A stretch of DNA of 64,000 bases, from contig NZ_JACHNU010000008.1 of NCBI RefSeq assembly GCF_014199525.1, positions 62,001 through 126,000 on the forward strand, in the 5' to 3' direction. The position numbers were made by a program, and so were the translations under genes. The notes below the pieces were generated by a model. The model was not told where the DNA came from. It made no database searches and was given only the letters and a program-made list of their open reading frames with translations. The DNA is from Conexibacter arvalis (GTDB taxonomy: Bacteria; Actinomycetota; Thermoleophilia; Solirubrobacterales; Solirubrobacteraceae). This document shows positions 35,065 through 43,686 of this stretch, in pieces. The first letter of the stretch is position 1. The number at the start of each line of letters is the position of its first letter.

Positions 35065-36677
35065 GGGATCTCGAACGTCAGCTCCGCGGTCGTTTGGGCC
35101 TCCCCGCTCAACGAGGTGAGGCCGACCGCGCGAACGCTCTGGAGGTCCGCGAAGAGGCCGGACGCTCCTGTCAGCCCCAGCGGCTCGAAGAGGCTGAGGA
35201 GCTGGCTGAAGTCGAAGAAGACTATCGAGGTCAACTCTGATTGGGAATCGGGGATGACCGCCTTGTAAGCCGGATTGTCGACGATCGACCCCTGCGGTCT
35301 GACGACGGCGGTCAGCGCAGCCTCGCTGGTCGAGACCGCCAACGTGCCGTCGCGCACGGCGTAGTGGAGCTCGGCGCCGGCGCCGGCCTGCAGCCTGCGC
35401 GTCGCGACGCCTCCGACCGATCCGTCGCCGAATGCCGGCGGCTCCCCGCCCCTGGGCGCGAACAGTCTCGCGATCGCCGGCTCGAGGTTGCGCAGCGCCG
35501 TGCGCGTGCGCCCCTCGTCGGGCGTGCGGGCGAGCAGCGCGACCGCCGGCGTCCCGTCGGCGTCGACGATCGCCACCGCGACCTCTCTGCCGAACAGCGG
35601 CAGCACGTCGCGCGCGAACGAGACGCCGCTGTCGGCGAGCAGTCTGCCGGCCTCTCTGATCATCCCGGCCGTGTCGCCGCCGACGCCGCCGACGCCGCCG
35701 ACCCCGAGCAGCAGCGGCAGCGCCCGCTCGACGCTCGTGAAGCCGGCGTAGGCGAGCGCTCTCTCCGGCACCGATCTCGTCAGCGTCGGCGTGAAGCGGG
35801 GCGCGGCGGTGCGGCCGCTGGGATCGAGGATCTGACGGGCCGAGACGCGCGCGGTCGTCGAGCCGGCGGTGACGGCGATCGCCGCCGCTCGCAGGCCCGG
35901 CTGGTCGAGCATCGCGCCGGCCAGCCCGAGCAGCCCGCTCTGGGGCGCGAGCAGCCGCCGCACGCCGTCGACCGACGCATAGCCGTCGAGCACCCGCTCG
36001 TCGGGCTGGTCGGCGGTCGCGCGGCGGAAGAGGTCGGCGTCGGCGAGCGCGCTCGCGCCGCCGGCGTCGGTCGCGAGGTCGATCGCCGCGTGGACGGTCG
36101 CTCGCTGGCCGATCGCGAGGAAGCCGTCGACGAAGGCGGTGACGGCGCCGCTGCGGTACGTCGAGACGGCGGTGCCGCGATGGTCGGCGCTGCGGGCCCG
36201 ACCGCCGTTGCGGCCGAGGAAGTCGCGCGCCTTGCCCTCGTCGGCGACGGCGAGCAGCAGCAGCGAGCCGGCCGTCGTCCCTCTCCCCCGCGTGATCGCG
36301 AGCGCCGCCTCGTCGCCGAGCCACGGGCGGACGTCGCGCGCGAAGTCGACCGGCCGGCCGTCGCGGGCGCTCAGCAGCCCGCTCAGCTGGCGGCCGGCCC
36401 CCTCCTCGGCGCCGAGGCGCCGCAGCAGCTCGAGGCCGCGCCCGACCGCGGCGCGATCGCCGTCGGTCGAGACGTGCAGGTAGGCGAGCGCGTCGGCCGG
36501 CACGAGCGCGGCGGCCGCGCTCGCGGGCGGAGCGTCGTCGCCGTCCCCGCCCAGCGCGACGAAGGCGACGACCGCGGCGACGACGAGCGCGAGCAGCCCG
36601 ACCAGCGCGCGCCGGTCGCGCAGCACCGGCGGCGTTCTCCTCGCTCTCGCTCTCGCTCTCCGCGGCACCGTGGCCAT
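35061..36677 (-). CDS. DUF3352-like membrane-anchored protein
   Basis: A 538-residue protein. A basic N-terminus ([14 protein letters not shown]) precedes one membrane helix (about 28-45). The remainder is probably extracytoplasmic, with [21 protein letters not shown] at its start, the mark of the DUF3352 family of unknown function. Two similar halves with the theme [29 protein letters not shown] suggest internal duplication (compare [20 protein letters not shown]). A GGVGGVGG run lies mid-protein. It is coupled to metK by ATGA and lies 16 bases after der. A role at the cell surface is all that can be inferred. Confidence 0.8.
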   Translation of the reverse strand: MATVPRRARARARRTPPVLRDRRALVGLLALVVAAVVAFVALGGDGDDAPPASAAAALVPADALAYLHVSTDGDRAAVGRGLELLRRLGAEEGAGRQLSGLLSARDGRPVDFARDVRPWLGDEAALAITRGRGTTAGSLLLLAVADEGKARDFLGRNGGRARSADHRGTAVSTYRSGAVTAFVDGFLAIGQRATVHAAIDLATDAGGASALADADLFRRATADQPDERVLDGYASVDGVRRLLAPQSGLLGLAGAMLDQPGLRAAAIAVTAGSTTARVSARQILDPSGRTAAPRFTPTLTRSVPERALAYAGFTSVERALPLLLGVGGVGGVGGDTAGMIREAGRLLADSGVSFARDVLPLFGREVAVAIVDADGTPAVALLARTPDEGRTRTALRNLEPAIARLFAPRGGEPPAFGDGSVGGVATRRLQAGAGAELHYAVRDGTLAVSTSEAALTAVVRPQGSIVDNPAYKAVIPDSQSELTSIVFFDFSQLLSLFEPLGLTGASGLFADLQSVRAVGLTSLSGEAQTTAELTFEIP

Positions 36678-36693
36678 GCGGCCGTGCAGTCTC

Positions 36694-38130
36694 TCAGGCG
36701 CGCAGGTCGTCCGCGCCGATGCCCTCCGCGAGCTCGTCGACGCCGGCGTCGCGTCCGTCGCCGTCGCGGCCGTCGCGCCGGCTCGTCCCGCGCGCCGGGC
36801 GGCCGAATCTCTCGCCGCGCCGCTCACGCCGCTCGACGAAGTCGATGATCAGCGGGATCCCCTGCATGTTGTAGCGGTCGCGCAGCCGGTTCTCGATGAA
36901 GTACGCGTAGTCGCGCGTGACGCGGCTGCGCGAGTTGACCTGGATCGAGAAGCGCGGCGGCCGCTCGCCGGTCTGCGTCATGTAGATCAGCTTGAGGCGG
37001 TGGTTCTGCTTCGCCGGCGGCTGGCGGATCTCCTGGATGTCGGAGAGGAAGCGGTTGAGCTGCGGCGTCGGGATGCGGCCGGAGGTGCGGTCGGCGAGCG
37101 CGAACGCCTCGACCAGCATGCGGTGGACGTGGCGGCCGGTGACGGCGCTGGCGGTCAGCACCTTCGGCCGCAGCCGCAGCTTCTGGTTGACGCGGGCGCG
37201 CTCGTGGTCGAGGTCGAACTCCGGCTGGTCCTCGCCGCCGGTCAGGTCCCACTTGTTCAGCACGAGCGCCGTCGCGCAGCCGCTCTGCATCGCCAGCTCG
37301 GCGATCCGCAGGTCCTGCGAGGTGACGCCCTCGGAGGCGTCGCAGACGACGAGCGCGACGTCGGCCCGCTCCGCGGCGCGGCGCGACCGCAGCGCCGTGT
37401 AGTACTCGACCGAGTCGCCGACCTTCGCCTGGCGGCGCATGCCGGCGGTGTCGACGAGGATCAGCCTGCGTCCTTCGAAGCTGAACGGCAGGTCGATCGC
37501 GTCGCGGGTCGTGCCGGCGACGTCGGAGACGATCACGCGATCGTGGCCGAGCATCCTGTTGACGAGGCTCGACTTGCCGACGTTCGGCCGGCCGATCAGC
37601 GCGAGGCGGACGAGGTCCTCGTCCTCGTCGACCTCGCCCTCATCGGGCAGCGCGGCGACGACGCGGTCGAGCAGGTCGCCGGTGCCGAGCCCCTGCACGG
37701 CCGAGACGGCGACCGGCTCGCCGAAGCCGAGCGCGTAGAACTCGGCCGCGAGCGTCACGTCCTTGACCGAGTCGATCTTGTTGGCGGCGAGGATCACGGG
37801 GATTCTCGTGCGCCGCAGCAGATCGGCCATCTCCTCGTCGCCGGGGCGGATGCCGCCCTGCGCGTCGACGACGAACAGCGCCAGCTGCGCGTCGGCGAGC
37901 GCGGCGCGCGCCTGCTCCTGGATCGACCGCTGCATCTCGTCGCGGTCCTCCAGGTCGACGCCGCCGGTGTCGATCAGCGTGAACCTGCGCCCGTTCCACT
38001 CCGTCGGGAGCTCCTTGCGGTCGCGCGTCACGCCGGGCCGCTCGTGCACGACCGCCTCGCGCGACTGCGTGAGGCGGTTGACGAGCGACGACTTGCCGAC
38101 GTTGGGGTAGCCGACGACGGCGACCTTCAT
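36694..38130 (-). CDS. der: Ribosome-assembly GTPase Der (EngA)
   Basis: A 478-residue protein with two tandem GTPase domains and a C-terminal KH-like domain, essential for 50S assembly. First domain: G1 [23 protein letters not shown]. Second domain: G1 [26 protein letters not shown]. The KH-like part (about 360-445) is followed by a charged tail rich in Arg and Asp. Its start overlaps the PIN-domain gene by four bases, so an essential gene is translationally coupled to a toxin gene. cmk, its usual neighbour, lies upstream of that pair. Confidence 0.97.
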   Translation of the reverse strand: MKVAVVGYPNVGKSSLVNRLTQSREAVVHERPGVTRDRKELPTEWNGRRFTLIDTGGVDLEDRDEMQRSIQEQARAALADAQLALFVVDAQGGIRPGDEEMADLLRRTRIPVILAANKIDSVKDVTLAAEFYALGFGEPVAVSAVQGLGTGDLLDRVVAALPDEGEVDEDEDLVRLALIGRPNVGKSSLVNRMLGHDRVIVSDVAGTTRDAIDLPFSFEGRRLILVDTAGMRRQAKVGDSVEYYTALRSRRAAERADVALVVCDASEGVTSQDLRIAELAMQSGCATALVLNKWDLTGGEDQPEFDLDHERARVNQKLRLRPKVLTASAVTGRHVHRMLVEAFALADRTSGRIPTPQLNRFLSDIQEIRQPPAKQNHRLKLIYMTQTGERPPRFSIQVNSRSRVTRDYAYFIENRLRDRYNMQGIPLIIDFVERRERRGERFGRPARGTSRRDGRDGDGRDAGVDELAEGIGADDLRA

Positions 38131-38516
38131 GCGGTGCTCCTCAGATCGATCACTTCGATGTCGGCGCCGAGCCGGATGATCTCGGGGTCGCCGGTGTACA
38201 GCGGTGCTCCGTGGCGCATCGCGGTCGCCACGCAGAACGCGTCAGGATAGGAGAGTCCGCCGCCGGCCTTGATCTCGGAGGCCGCGCGGACCAGCTCCCA
38301 GTCGGGGTCCTCGACCGTGACCAGCTGACGGATGCCATGCACGAGTTCGCGGGCGACCGACTGCCCGTGCCGGCGGATCATCCCGTAGTAGACCTCGCCG
38401 AGATTGACCGAGGACATGCCGATGTCGGGGTCTCTCAGAAGCGCTGCGACTCGGCCGGCGGCCGGCTCGTCGTTGAGCAGCGCGGACACCGGCCATGCGT
38501 CGAGCACGTATCTCAC
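38127..38516 (-). CDS. PIN-domain RNase toxin of a second TA module
   Basis: A 129-residue PIN-domain protein. The first catalytic Asp is in [14 protein letters not shown], the conserved Glu in [13 protein letters not shown], and the C-terminal acidic pair in [16 protein letters not shown] and [10 protein letters not shown]. All metal-binding positions are present, so it is expected to be an active endoribonuclease. It overlaps the AbrB-type antitoxin by four bases at its start and der by four bases at its end. Compared with the VapC at 14967 it belongs to a different PIN subgroup. Confidence 0.88.
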   Translation of the reverse strand: MRYVLDAWPVSALLNDEPAAGRVAALLRDPDIGMSSVNLGEVYYGMIRRHGQSVARELVHGIRQLVTVEDPDWELVRAASEIKAGGGLSYPDAFCVATAMRHGAPLYTGDPEIIRLGADIEVIDLRSTA

Positions 38517-38785
38517 GAATCGAGCCCGAGCTTGCGATCTTCGCGTTCGCGATCGCGGCGGCGTTCGGCCAGCAGCTCGTCGGACATCGAGGGACGATCG
38601 TCGCCCGGAGTCGCGAGCGCGCCGCGCAGCCGCGCGATCAGCTCCTCCCGCGACTCGACCTTGCGGACGCGCGCCTCGCCGTCGCGCTCCTCGATCGTCA
38701 CGTCGTCACCCGGCGCGATGCCGAGCGCCTCGCGCACGGCCTTGGGCAGGACGACCTGTCCCTTCGGCCCGACCTTGTAAGTCAT
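38513..38785 (-). CDS. AbrB/SpoVT-type (MazE-like fold) antitoxin
   Basis: A 90-residue antitoxin. The N-terminal swapped-hairpin DNA-binding domain MTYKVGPKGQVVLPKAVREALGIAPGDDVTIEERDG is a textbook AbrB/SpoVT fold. The C-terminal half (about 45-90), charged and Arg/Glu-rich, would bind the PIN toxin. TATACT ends seven bases before the ATG, giving the module its own leaderless promoter inside the cmk-der operon. It probably represses that promoter (inference from the family). Confidence 0.9.
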   Translation of the reverse strand: MTYKVGPKGQVVLPKAVREALGIAPGDDVTIEERDGEARVRKVESREELIARLRGALATPGDDRPSMSDELLAERRRDREREDRKLGLDS

Positions 38786-38792
38786 ACCGCCG

Positions 38793-38798
38793 AGTATA
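38793..38798 (-). promoter_or_regulatory. Candidate internal promoter -10 of the AbrB/PIN module
   Basis: TATACT on the minus strand is a near-consensus -10 element seven bases before the antitoxin ATG. It can supply transcription to the toxin and, through coupling, to der, DUF3352 and metK. Confidence 0.55.
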
Positions 38799-38829
38799 AC
38801 CAGCGCTCAGCTGCGGCCGGTGCGGGCGG

Positions 38830-39447
38830 TCACGCCGCTCTCGCCGCGGCGACCAGCGCGACGACGCGCTCGACGACCTGCTCCAGCGAGAGGCCGGTCG
38901 TGTCGAGCTCGACGGCGTCGGCGGCGGCGGCGAGCGGGTCGTGCTCGCGGTTGGCGTCACGTTCGTCGCGGATCGCCTGCTCGGCCAGGACGGTCGCGAC
39001 GTCGGCGCCGATCTGGGCGGCGCGACGGCGGGCGCGCTCCTCGGGGCTGGCGGTCAGGAAGACCTTGACGGCGGCGTCGGGGGCGACGACGGTGCCGATG
39101 TCGCGCCCCTCGGCGACCCAGTCGCCGTCGGCGACGATCCGCCGCTGCTGCGCGACGAGCGCCTTGCGCACGGCCGGGTCGGCGGCGGCGCGCGAGGCGG
39201 CCTCGGAGGCCTCCGGCGTGCGGATCGCCTCCGTCACGTCCTCGCCGTCGAGCAGCACCCGCTCGCCAAGCTCGATCCGCGCCCGCTCGGCCGCGACGCC
39301 CGGCGCGACGCCGTCGCGCTCAGCGGCGAGGCCGACGGAGCGGTACATCGCGCCGGTGTCGAGGTAGGTGAAGCCGAGCGCCTGCGCGACCGCGCGCGCG
39401 ACGCTCGACTTGCCGGCCCCGGCGGGACCGTCGATCGCGACCACCAT
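38830..39447 (-). CDS. cmk: Cytidylate kinase
   Basis: A 205-residue P-loop kinase phosphorylating CMP and dCMP. The N-terminus VVAIDGPAGAGKSSVARAVAQALGFTYLDTGAMYR holds the Walker A motif and nucleoside-monophosphate site. The lid carries EGRDIGTVVAPDAAVKVFLTASPEERARRR. The start MVVAIDG is fixed by the family N-terminus. It follows aroA after ten bases. In Actinobacteria cmk normally directly precedes der; here a toxin-antitoxin pair separates them. Confidence 0.96.
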   Translation of the reverse strand: MVVAIDGPAGAGKSSVARAVAQALGFTYLDTGAMYRSVGLAAERDGVAPGVAAERARIELGERVLLDGEDVTEAIRTPEASEAASRAAADPAVRKALVAQQRRIVADGDWVAEGRDIGTVVAPDAAVKVFLTASPEERARRRAAQIGADVATVLAEQAIRDERDANREHDPLAAAADAVELDTTGLSLEQVVERVVALVAAARAA

Positions 39448-39457
39448 GGCCGGCAGG

Positions 39458-40783
39458 CTACCGCGCCAGCAGGCGCGCGAGGTCCGCGGCAAAGCCCGGG
39501 TAGGAGACGGCCGCCGCCTCCATCCCCTCGACCTCGACCCCCTCGCGCGAGGCGAGGCCGGCGATCGCGCCGAGCATCGCCAGCCGGTGGTCGCCGTGGG
39601 AGGAGATGCGCCCGCCGCGCAGCCCGCCGCCGCCGCGCACGACGAAGCCGTCGTCGGTCGCCTCGATGTCGGCGCCGAGTCCGCGCAGGCCGTCGACGAC
39701 GGTGGCGATGCGGTCGGACTCCTTCACCTTCAGCTCCTGGGCGCCGCGCACGACCGTCTCGCCGTCGGCGAAGCAGCCGAGCAGCGCGACCAGCGGCAGC
39801 TCGTCGATCGCCAGCGGGACCTCCTCGGGCTCGACGGTCGTGCCGATCAGCGGGCCGTCGGCGATCTCCAGCGTGCTGACCGGCTCGCCGGGGGTGAAGG
39901 CGCCGTGGGCCTCCAGCTCGCCGTCGACGATCGCGCCCATCCGCTCGGCGATCCGCAGGAAGCCGGTCCGCGTCCAGTTGACGTTGACGTTCTCCAGCAC
40001 GACCCGCGAGCCGGGCACGATCACCGCGGCGGCGACCCAGAAGGCGGCGCTGGAGAGGTCGCCCGGGACGTCGATCGCCTCCAGCTCCAGCTCGTCGACC
40101 CGGCCGACGGTGACCGTCGTCGCGGCGCGCTCGATCGGGACGCCGGCGGCCGCGAGCATCCGCTCGGTGTGGTCGCGGCTCGGCGCCGGCTCGATCACGG
40201 TCGTCGGTGCGGCGGTGCTCATGCCGGCGATCAGCACGCACGACTTCACCTGCGCGGAGGCGACCGGCATCGCGTACTCGATCGCGCGCAGCTCGGCGCC
40301 GTGGAGCGTGAACGGCGGGAAGCGCTCGTCGCTCGCCTCGATCGCGGCGCCCATCTGCCGCAGCGGCCCCGCGATCCGGTCGACCGGCCGTCTGCGGATC
40401 GAGGAGTCGCCGTCGAAGGTCCACCGTCTCCCGGGCTGCGCGGCGAGCCAGCCGGGCAGCAGCCGCATCAGCGTGCCGGCGTTGCCGACGTCGAGCACGC
40501 CGTCGATCTCCCGCGGCCCGCGCAGGCCGACGCCGGTGACGGTCAGCTCGCCGCCGCCGTGGCGCTCGACGCGCGCGCCGATCCGCTCGACCGCGGCGAG
40601 CGTCGAGTTGGTGTCGGCGGCGTCGAGGTAGTTGCGGACGCGGACCGGCTCCTGCGCCATCGCCGCGAAGATCGCCGAGCGATGCGAGATCGACTTGTCC
40701 GGTGGGACGCGCAGCGTGCCGCGCAGGCCGCCGTCGGCCGGGTCGAAGCGGACGGTCTCGCCGCCCTCGCCGGGCATGCTCAT
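39458..40783 (-). CDS. aroA: 3-phosphoshikimate 1-carboxyvinyltransferase (EPSP synthase)
   Basis: A 441-residue enzyme of the shikimate pathway joining shikimate 3-phosphate and phosphoenolpyruvate. Seen: VPPDKSISHRSAIFAAMA with the substrate Lys/Ser, VGNAGTLMRLLPG (PEP loop), SAQVKSCVLIAGM and LKVKESDRIATVVDGLRGLGADI. The two-domain inside-out fold is complete. It lies in the aroF-tyrA-aroA-cmk series, 82 bases after tyrA across a hairpin that could set relative expression. The loop GNAGT, rather than GNAAT, argues against the glyphosate-tolerant CP4 type. Confidence 0.96.
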   Translation of the reverse strand: MSMPGEGGETVRFDPADGGLRGTLRVPPDKSISHRSAIFAAMAQEPVRVRNYLDAADTNSTLAAVERIGARVERHGGGELTVTGVGLRGPREIDGVLDVGNAGTLMRLLPGWLAAQPGRRWTFDGDSSIRRRPVDRIAGPLRQMGAAIEASDERFPPFTLHGAELRAIEYAMPVASAQVKSCVLIAGMSTAAPTTVIEPAPSRDHTERMLAAAGVPIERAATTVTVGRVDELELEAIDVPGDLSSAAFWVAAAVIVPGSRVVLENVNVNWTRTGFLRIAERMGAIVDGELEAHGAFTPGEPVSTLEIADGPLIGTTVEPEEVPLAIDELPLVALLGCFADGETVVRGAQELKVKESDRIATVVDGLRGLGADIEATDDGFVVRGGGGLRGGRISSHGDHRLAMLGAIAGLASREGVEVEGMEAAAVSYPGFAADLARLLAR

Positions 40784-40831
40784 CTCACACCTCCGCAGCT
40801 GGAAGAAGGAGCCTCCGGCGTGTTCTTTCGA

Positions 40832-40863
40832 CCGAACGCAAGGCCTCCGGCCGCAGCGTTCGG
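40832..40863 (-). terminator. Intercistronic hairpin between tyrA and aroA
   Basis: CCGAACGC and GCGTTCGG form the outer stem and GGCC/GGCC an inner one, immediately after the tyrA stop. It may be a partial terminator or processing site that lowers aroA expression relative to aroF and tyrA. Confidence 0.45.
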
Positions 40864-40865
40864 CG

Positions 40866-41936
40866 TCATGCGCGCGCCACCGGGAAGCCGAGCTCCTCGA
40901 CGAGCTGCTCGGCGCGCCGCGCCGGCTCGTCCCCTGCGATCCACAGTGCCACGACGCCCTCCGCTCTGCTCGGCGCCGGGTACAGCGCCATGTCGTTGAT
41001 GTTGACGCCTGCGCGTCCCAGCTCCAGCGCCAGCCGCGCGATCACGCCCGGCTCGTCCGGCACCGAGATGCGCAGCTCGTGCACGGTCCCGCCGGCCAGC
41101 TGCGCCTCCAGCAGCCGCCTGCGGTCCTCGCGCGCCGCCTCGTTCCAGGCCGTGACGCCGTCGGCGTCGGCGGCGACGAGCAGCGCGCGGAACTCCTCCA
41201 GCCGCCGCACCGTGTCGTCGATCCGCTCGATCAGCGCGTCGCGGTTGGCGAGGTAGATGTCGGTCCAGATGCCGCTGTTGGCGCCCGCGACGCGGGTCGC
41301 GTCGCGGAAGCTCGGCCCGGTCGCCGGCAGCTGCTCGGACTCCTCCTCCAGCGCGCGCGCCGCCTGCGCGACGAGCACGTTGGCGGTCACGTGCGGCAGA
41401 TGAGAGACGGCCGCGAGCATCGTGTCGTGGGTCGCGGCGTCGATCACCGTCGGCTTCGCGCCCAGCGTCCGCAGCAGTCTGTGCAGCCGCTCCAGCAGCG
41501 TGCCGGTCGCGCTGCCGGTCGGCGTCAGGTACCAGGTCGCGTCCTGGAAGAGGTCGGCGCGGGCATGCTCGACGCCGGCCGTCTCCGCGCCCGCGAGCGG
41601 ATGGCCGCCGACGAAGCGGGGATCGCTCGTGGCGGCGACGACGCTGCGCTTGGTCGAGCCGACGTCGGTCACGACGCAGTCGTCGCAGATCGCCGCCAGC
41701 ACGCGCGCGATCGTCGCCGGCAGCGCGCCGACCGGCGCGGCGACGAAGACCGCCTCGGCGCCGTCGACGGCCTCCTCCAGCGACGCGGCGCCGCGGTCGA
41801 GCGCGCCGAGGCCGCAGGCGGCGTCGAGCACGCCGGGCGAGGGATCCCACCCGGTCACGTCGGCGCCGAGCCGCTCGCGCGCCGCGAGCCCGACCGATCC
41901 GCCGATCAGGCCCACGCCGATGATCGAGATGCGCAA
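40866..41936 (-). CDS. tyrA: Prephenate dehydrogenase with C-terminal ACT domain
   Basis: A 356-residue enzyme of tyrosine synthesis. The N-terminal Rossmann domain starts RISIIGVGLIGGSVGLAARE (GxGxxG). The catalytic His is in VGGHPLAGAETAGVEHA, and a helical dimerisation domain (about 170-280) follows. The last 75 residues, HELRISVPDEPGVIARLALELGRAGVNINDMALYP, are an ACT domain for amino-acid feedback, probably by tyrosine. It is 28 bases downstream of aroF. Whether it prefers prephenate or arogenate cannot be told from sequence. Confidence 0.94.
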   Translation of the reverse strand: MRISIIGVGLIGGSVGLAARERLGADVTGWDPSPGVLDAACGLGALDRGAASLEEAVDGAEAVFVAAPVGALPATIARVLAAICDDCVVTDVGSTKRSVVAATSDPRFVGGHPLAGAETAGVEHARADLFQDATWYLTPTGSATGTLLERLHRLLRTLGAKPTVIDAATHDTMLAAVSHLPHVTANVLVAQAARALEEESEQLPATGPSFRDATRVAGANSGIWTDIYLANRDALIERIDDTVRRLEEFRALLVAADADGVTAWNEAAREDRRRLLEAQLAGGTVHELRISVPDEPGVIARLALELGRAGVNINDMALYPAPSRAEGVVALWIAGDEPARRAEQLVEELGFPVARA

Positions 41937-41964
41937 GCGGCTCGTGCCTCCTTCGGACGCGGCG

Positions 41965-43020
41965 CTACGCCGCCGCGGTCGCGGCGGGCTCCGCCGCCGG
42001 GGTCGAGATCGTCTTGCCGGCGACCGCCGCCGCCTGCGCGACCTTCTCCGCGTAGGCGGCGAACTCGTCGGCGACCAGCTGCTGCGGACCGTCGCAGATC
42101 GCCTCGTCGGGGTTCGGGTGGACCTCGACGATGATGCCGTCGGCGCCGACCGCGGCCGCCGCCAGCGACAGCGGCTGGACGAGGTCGCGCCGGCCGGCGG
42201 CGTGCGACGGGTCGACGATCACCGGCAGGTGGGTCAGCTGCTTCAGCACCGGGACGGCGGTCAGGTCGAGCGTGAAGCGGTAGGCGGTCTCGAACGTGCG
42301 GATCCCGCGCTCGCACAGCAGCACCTGCTCGTTGCCCTCCTTGAGGATGTACTCGGAGGCGTTGAGCAGCTCCTCCAGCGTGGCGGAGAGGCCGCGCTTG
42401 AGCAGCACCGGACGGCCGGCGCGGCCGAGCTCGGTCAGCAGCGTGTAGTTCTGCATGTTGCGGGCGCCGATCTGGATCACGTCGGCGACCTCGAGGACGG
42501 CGTCGAGGTCGCGCGCGTCCATCAGCTCGGTGACGATCGGCATGCCGGTCTCCGCCTTCGCCTCGGCGAGCAGCCGCAGCCCCTCCTGCCCAAGGCCGTG
42601 GAAGGCGTACGGCGAGGTGCGCGGCTTGTACGCGCCGCCGCGGAAGAGCGTCGCGCCGGCGGCGGCGACGGTGTGGGCGGTGCCGAGCGTCTGCTCGCGC
42701 GACTCGACCGTGCACGGCCCGGCGATCAGCGCGAAGTGCGTGCCGCCGACCTTGCGGCCGCCGATCTCGAAGACGCTCGGCTCCCCGTGTCGGATCTGGG
42801 CGGAGGCGAGCTTGTAGGGCTTGAGGATCGGGACCAGCTTGTCGACGCCCGGTGCACCCTCCAGCTCCAACCGCATCACGTGCTCACGGTCGCCGAGCAC
42901 GCCGAGCACGGTCAGCTCGTCGCCGTTGATGCGGTGGGTGCGGGCGCCGGCGCCCTCGACGCGCTCGACCACGGCCTGGATCTCGTCCTCGGTCGCGTCC
43001 TGCTTCATCACGATCATCAT
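41965..43020 (-). CDS. aroF: DAHP synthase, type I-beta with regulatory N-terminal domain
   Basis: A 351-residue 3-deoxy-D-arabino-heptulosonate 7-phosphate synthase, the entry enzyme of aromatic synthesis. The first 70 residues ([21 protein letters not shown]) form the ferredoxin-like domain that in Thermotoga DAHP synthase binds tyrosine for feedback. The barrel contains the metal Cys in [43 protein letters not shown] and [13 protein letters not shown]. Start: two consecutive ATGs preceded by GAGAGGA. Upstream lies a 131-base untranslated segment and a 35-codon aromatic-rich reading frame, suggesting attenuation. Confidence 0.96.
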   Translation of the reverse strand: MMIVMKQDATEDEIQAVVERVEGAGARTHRINGDELTVLGVLGDREHVMRLELEGAPGVDKLVPILKPYKLASAQIRHGEPSVFEIGGRKVGGTHFALIAGPCTVESREQTLGTAHTVAAAGATLFRGGAYKPRTSPYAFHGLGQEGLRLLAEAKAETGMPIVTELMDARDLDAVLEVADVIQIGARNMQNYTLLTELGRAGRPVLLKRGLSATLEELLNASEYILKEGNEQVLLCERGIRTFETAYRFTLDLTAVPVLKQLTHLPVIVDPSHAAGRRDLVQPLSLAAAAVGADGIIVEVHPNPDEAICDGPQQLVADEFAAYAEKVAQAAAVAGKTISTPAAEPAATAAA

Positions 43021-43151
43021 TGCTTCACGGGTCCTCTCGCGCTGGAATCTACGGAACGGGCGGGCACGAAGCCGTGCCGAGGGGTCCTGCGGCGCCCGAC
43101 CTCACGAAGCTCCCACCACGGGCGGCGAGTCGTGCGGGTCTGGCCGGACGC
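43021..43151 (-). promoter_or_regulatory. Putative attenuator region between the leader peptide and aroF
   Basis: This 131-base segment separates the leader reading frame from aroF. On the minus strand a GGCACG/CGTGCC stem with a GCTT loop is present at about 43063-43079. CGGGCG (43098-43093) can pair with CGCCCG either upstream (43124-43119) or downstream (43062-43057), giving mutually exclusive structures as in terminator/antiterminator switching. There is no strong T-run. The folding has not been computed. Confidence 0.45.
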
Positions 43152-43259
43152 CTAGATAAATCGCCAGGCGAAAGCGCGCCAGGAGCGGCCGTACGACGCA
43201 TAGCCGGCATAGGTGCCGGCGGCGGTGAAGGCGTCAGTCGTACGGTGGCTCTGGCTCAT
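43152..43259 (-). CDS. Aromatic-rich leader peptide candidate (aro operon attenuation)
   Basis: A 35-codon reading frame that begins five bases after the glutaredoxin-like gene and ends 131 bases before aroF. Eight residues are aromatic. Seven lie in the last 19 codons, YAGYASYGRSWRAFAWRFI: three Tyr, two Trp and two Phe. Two of the Tyr codons are TAT and the last Phe is TTT, both rare in this GC-rich genome and favourable for stalling when charged tRNA is scarce. Composition and position match a ribosome-mediated attenuator leader for Tyr/Trp/Phe. A CACAAT hexamer at 43272-43277 may be its -10. No known family. Confidence 0.6.
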   Translation of the reverse strand: MSQSHRTTDAFTAAGTYAGYASYGRSWRAFAWRFI

Positions 43260-43264
43260 GCGAC

Positions 43265-43579
43265 TCAGGCCATTGTGCCAGAGCCGCGCCCGTCCTGCCG
43301 ATCGATCCACGCGAGGATCGCCTTCGAGTGCGTCAGGACGGTGCCGTCGGCCAGCTTCAGCGCGGGCAGCTTCGTGTCCCCGGTCGCGGCGCGCAGCTCC
43401 TCGCGCGACCCTCTGCGCAGGAACGGGAGCGGGTTGCCGTGGGCGGCGACGATCTTCTCGTAGGCGATCCCCTTCTCCCGCAGCGCCTTCTGCACGCGGC
43501 CGCAGGGGTGGTATCGGGGCCCGCCCGTGTCGCCGTGGCAGACGTACAGCGTCGGGGTCCCGGCGGTCGACTCGCTCAT
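43265..43579 (-). CDS. Glutaredoxin/GST-N-terminal-like thioredoxin-fold protein
   Basis: A 104-residue small protein with the fold of a glutathione S-transferase N-terminal domain or glutaredoxin. It starts TLYVCHGDTGGPRYHPCGRVQKALREKGIAYEKIV. The position of the catalytic CxxC is HPCG with a single Cys26 at the helix start, plus Cys14. KLPALKLADGTVLTHSKAILAWI contains the cis-Pro and the substrate-binding acidic or hydroxyl pair. Actinobacteria usually lack glutathione, so the thiol partner is unclear. Its end abuts the leader peptide frame. Confidence 0.8.
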   Translation of the reverse strand: MSESTAGTPTLYVCHGDTGGPRYHPCGRVQKALREKGIAYEKIVAAHGNPLPFLRRGSREELRAATGDTKLPALKLADGTVLTHSKAILAWIDRQDGRGSGTMA

Positions 43580-43652
43580 CGCGCGCTCCTCTCGGTCGGA
43601 GTACCTGCGCTTGAGACGAGTCGAGCCGCAAGGAGTCATCGCCGCGGCAAGC

Positions 43653-43680
43653 GGCCGGGCGCCTCCGCGCTCGCCCGGCC
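43653..43680 (-). terminator. Terminator hairpin after hisC
   Basis: GGCCGGGCG and CGCCCGGCC form a perfect 9-bp stem with a 10-base loop, seven bases downstream of the hisC stop and before the glutaredoxin-like gene. There is no T-run. Confidence 0.55.
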
Positions 43681-43686
43681 GGACGA

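Noticed and set aside
35065-36700. SAM riboswitch before metK
   Set aside because: metK is coupled by ATGA to the preceding gene, leaving no untranslated space; no SAM-I or SAM-II core is seen.
39458-40783. Glyphosate-tolerant (CP4-like) EPSP synthase
   Set aside because: The PEP loop reads GNAGTLMRLLPG, with Gly where the tolerant CP4 enzyme has Ala, so there is no support for tolerance from this motif.
43152-43631. A 159-codon frame covering the leader peptide and the glutaredoxin-like gene
   Set aside because: Its upstream part is a frame-shifted reading of the glutaredoxin-like coding sequence; only the last 35 codons, after that gene ends, are independent.
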